NCBI RefSeq assembly: GCF_947496385.1
Contig: NZ_CANMCP010000007.1
Span: forward strand, 1-64,000
Reading direction: 5' to 3'
Source of the DNA: an uncultured Croceicoccus sp.
GTDB taxonomy: Bacteria; Pseudomonadota; Alphaproteobacteria; Sphingomonadales; Sphingomonadaceae
Length of the DNA stretch: 64,000 nucleotides
Shown here: piece by piece, positions 62,485-64,000 of the stretch
Layout of the letters: each line of letters starts with the position of its first letter
Position numbering within the stretch: the first letter of the stretch is position 1
Position numbers and translations under genes: made by a program
Notes under the pieces: model-generated
What the model saw: the letters and a program-made list of their open reading frames with translations, nothing else
Told to the model about the DNA's origin: nothing
The model's database searches: none

Positions 62485-64000
62485 TGCAGGAACTGGCTGA
62501 CAAAGTTTGGGGAAATCCCAGATTTCACGACGCGGCGCACCGCATCGAGCTCGCATGGCTCACTAAAGAGATCGGCGGCGTCGATGCCGGCCCCGCAGAC
62601 ATTACAGATGCCACGCGGTTGATGCGTTCAGCGGCCATCCTGGCTTGCTCGGAGACAGCAAATCATCGACGCGCCGCCTTCAGGGTGGCGACTTATGCAT
62701 ACGATCTGTTTGGCACCGAACAGGTGCCCTTGGATCAGGCCCTGCGCGTCGTGCTTATGCGTCTAGGCAACTTCCCATCCATCGGCACTAGAGCAGACGT
62801 AGATTCCGCACAGCCCAGCCTTCCCTTCGCGCTTATCGCTGAAGAAATCGCGTCGGCCGATGCGCATGAGGTGACGATAAACGGGCACAAGGTGTTGCTG
62901 ACAGACTTCCAGCAGAAGCTTTGGCTTAGCCTTATGCAGAGCCGCCGAATCGCGCTGGCCGCTCCCACATCGGCGGGAAAATCCTTTGTATTGCAGGGGT
63001 ATCTTTCGGCGCTCTTTGGTAACGACTGGGCAAAATCGGTTGTCTACATCGTCCCGACTCGTGCCTTGATCGCTCAGGTCGCGGAGGATCTGAAGACCCA
63101 GTTCGAGGGAACGACACGCGATGTTCCCGACATTGTCACGGTGCCGGTCGACGCGGACACCACGCTTGCCGAGCGCGCCATTTATGTGATGACGCAAGAG
63201 AGGGTGCAACTCGCTCTCGGCGCCCATCCTGACTTTAGCGCCAGCGTGATTATCGTCGATGAAGCGCATTCGATCGAGGACGGATCGCGTGGAGTTCTGC
63301 TTCAATGGGTTATCGATGATCTGCTTGTCCGCAATCCGACATCCCAGATCCTCTTCGCCAGTCCGGCAATCCGCAATCTCGATATCTTCGGCCGGCTATT
63401 TGGCTTGGACGACGTGAACGAGTTATCGTCTGTAGAGCCGACCGTTGCCCAGAACTTCCTGGTCACCACCATCGAGTCAGCGACCAAGGGCAAACTTTCA
63501 ATCAAGACCGCCGGGGATGGATCAAAGGCGCTACAGCCAGTCGCGACGCTGCAGCTGGATCGAACTGTCGCGAGCCGAACAGAGAAACTCGTCCATATCC
63601 CGGCGGAACTCGGGCGCGGACATTCGAACATCATCTATGCAAACGGCGCAGCTGAGGCCGAGAGCGTTGCGCTCCAACTGGCCGAGCTGATGTCTGATCG
63701 CGAGCCGACCGTCGCGCGCTTGGCTCTGTCGGAGCTGGCTAAAGAAGCGGTCCATGCCAACTACGCGTTGGTTGAGTGCGTCAAGTTCGGCGTCGCGTTT
63801 CACTATTCCAACATCCCCACTCAGCTTCGACGCGCAATTGAAGCGGCAGTATCGTCCGGTGAGGTTGACTTCCTCGTGTGCACGAGCACGCTGCTGCAAG
63901 GCGTCAATCTGCCTGCCAAAAACATCTTCATGTTTGCTCCGGAGAAGGGGCGGACCAAAGCTTTGGAGTCGACCGACTTCTGGAATCTTGCCGGTCGCGC
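62481..64000 (+). CDS. hamB: Hachiman helicase HamB, 5' part
   Basis: Partial superfamily 2 helicase, 506 codons visible and open at the window end. Residues 1-140 are a helical N-terminal region; Walker A is AAPTSAGKSF (160-169), then YIVPTRALIAQV, DEAH at 260-263 (VIIVDEAHSIEDG), the motif III-like LFASPAI, and CTSTLLQGVNLPAKN and WNLAGR of the second RecA domain. Sensor and nuclease-licensing partner of HamA, coupled by ATGA. Full-length HamB usually exceeds 900 aa, so about half lies beyond the window. Confidence 0.88.
   Translation, partial: MMQELADKVWGNPRFHDAAHRIELAWLTKEIGGVDAGPADITDATRLMRSAAILACSETANHRRAAFRVATYAYDLFGTEQVPLDQALRVVLMRLGNFPSIGTRADVDSAQPSLPFALIAEEIASADAHEVTINGHKVLLTDFQQKLWLSLMQSRRIALAAPTSAGKSFVLQGYLSALFGNDWAKSVVYIVPTRALIAQVAEDLKTQFEGTTRDVPDIVTVPVDADTTLAERAIYVMTQERVQLALGAHPDFSASVIIVDEAHSIEDGSRGVLLQWVIDDLLVRNPTSQILFASPAIRNLDIFGRLFGLDDVNELSSVEPTVAQNFLVTTIESATKGKLSIKTAGDGSKALQPVATLQLDRTVASRTEKLVHIPAELGRGHSNIIYANGAAEAESVALQLAELMSDREPTVARLALSELAKEAVHANYALVECVKFGVAFHYSNIPTQLRRAIEAAVSSGEVDFLVCTSTLLQGVNLPAKNIFMFAPEKGRTKALESTDFWNLAGR

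Noticed and set aside
1-64000. CRISPR arrays, rRNA genes, complete insertion sequences
   Set aside because: No regular direct-repeat/spacer pattern, no rRNA-like sequence and no transposase gene seen anywhere in the window.

Overview
The window looks like accessory DNA from an alphaproteobacterium, most likely a sphingomonad or erythrobacter-type organism. The GC content and codon bias are high. Families typical of that group recur: HME-RND metal efflux with CusF domains, SPW/VKOR membrane proteins, TraA-type MobF relaxase, ParB/ArdC/DUF2493 backbone genes. This assignment is inference from gene content; no rRNA or housekeeping gene is present.

Region 1 (1-30.4 kb) is a dense metal and metalloid resistance island. 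It holds a Czc-type RND efflux pair (adaptor plus pump) followed by a coupled chain of a SpoIIAA-like protein, a short CDF-like transporter and a Na/Ca-exchanger-type protein (0.1-6.7 kb). Two near-identical modules follow, each a MerR regulator, a palindromic operator and a short CDF-like transporter; one has a methyltransferase inserted (6.8-9.9 kb). Next come a cytochrome c-FTR1 iron permease behind a Fur-like box (10.1-12.1 kb), a membrane protein, a four-part epimerase/SPW/VKOR fusion and a CBS protein. A complete copper/silver set then runs from 16.2 to 27.6 kb: outer-membrane CusC-like, CusB with metal-binding and CusF domains, CusA, a lipoprotein CusF, CopA ATPase, DUF305 protein, lipoprotein and cytochrome c. 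It ends with an arsenic operon read leftward (arsR, a 30-codon arsI/cadI stump, arsC, acr3, arsH).

Region 2 (30.7-32.3 kb) is an integration junction: a P4-type tyrosine integrase next to a 3' tRNA-Lys(TTT) fragment flanked by two pairs of 11-bp-period direct repeats.

Region 3 (32.5-59.7 kb) is the backbone of a conjugative or mobilizable element: VirB1-like transglycosylase, CHC2/Toprim primase-like protein, giant Sno-type helicase with a methylase domain, ParB, ArdC antirestriction protein, DUF2493, SSB, TraD coupling protein, MobF relaxase and an S24 repressor. No type IV secretion mating-channel genes are in the window. Cargo includes an Xre-RES toxin-antitoxin pair, a nitric-oxide response cluster (NsrR-type regulator, group III truncated haemoglobin, DUF1971 cupin, HPP protein) behind a good NsrR box, and a pentapeptide-repeat protein.

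Region 4 (60-64 kb) is defence-flavoured: a nucleotidyltransferase-like gene with a small basic partner, a decayed MazE/Doc-type toxin-antitoxin locus, and a Hachiman anti-phage system (hamA, hamB) that runs off the window end. Five genes between 47 and 61 kb each carry a single-base loss in or beside a short homopolymer. This could be gene decay or residual base-calling error and matters for judging whether the relaxase works.
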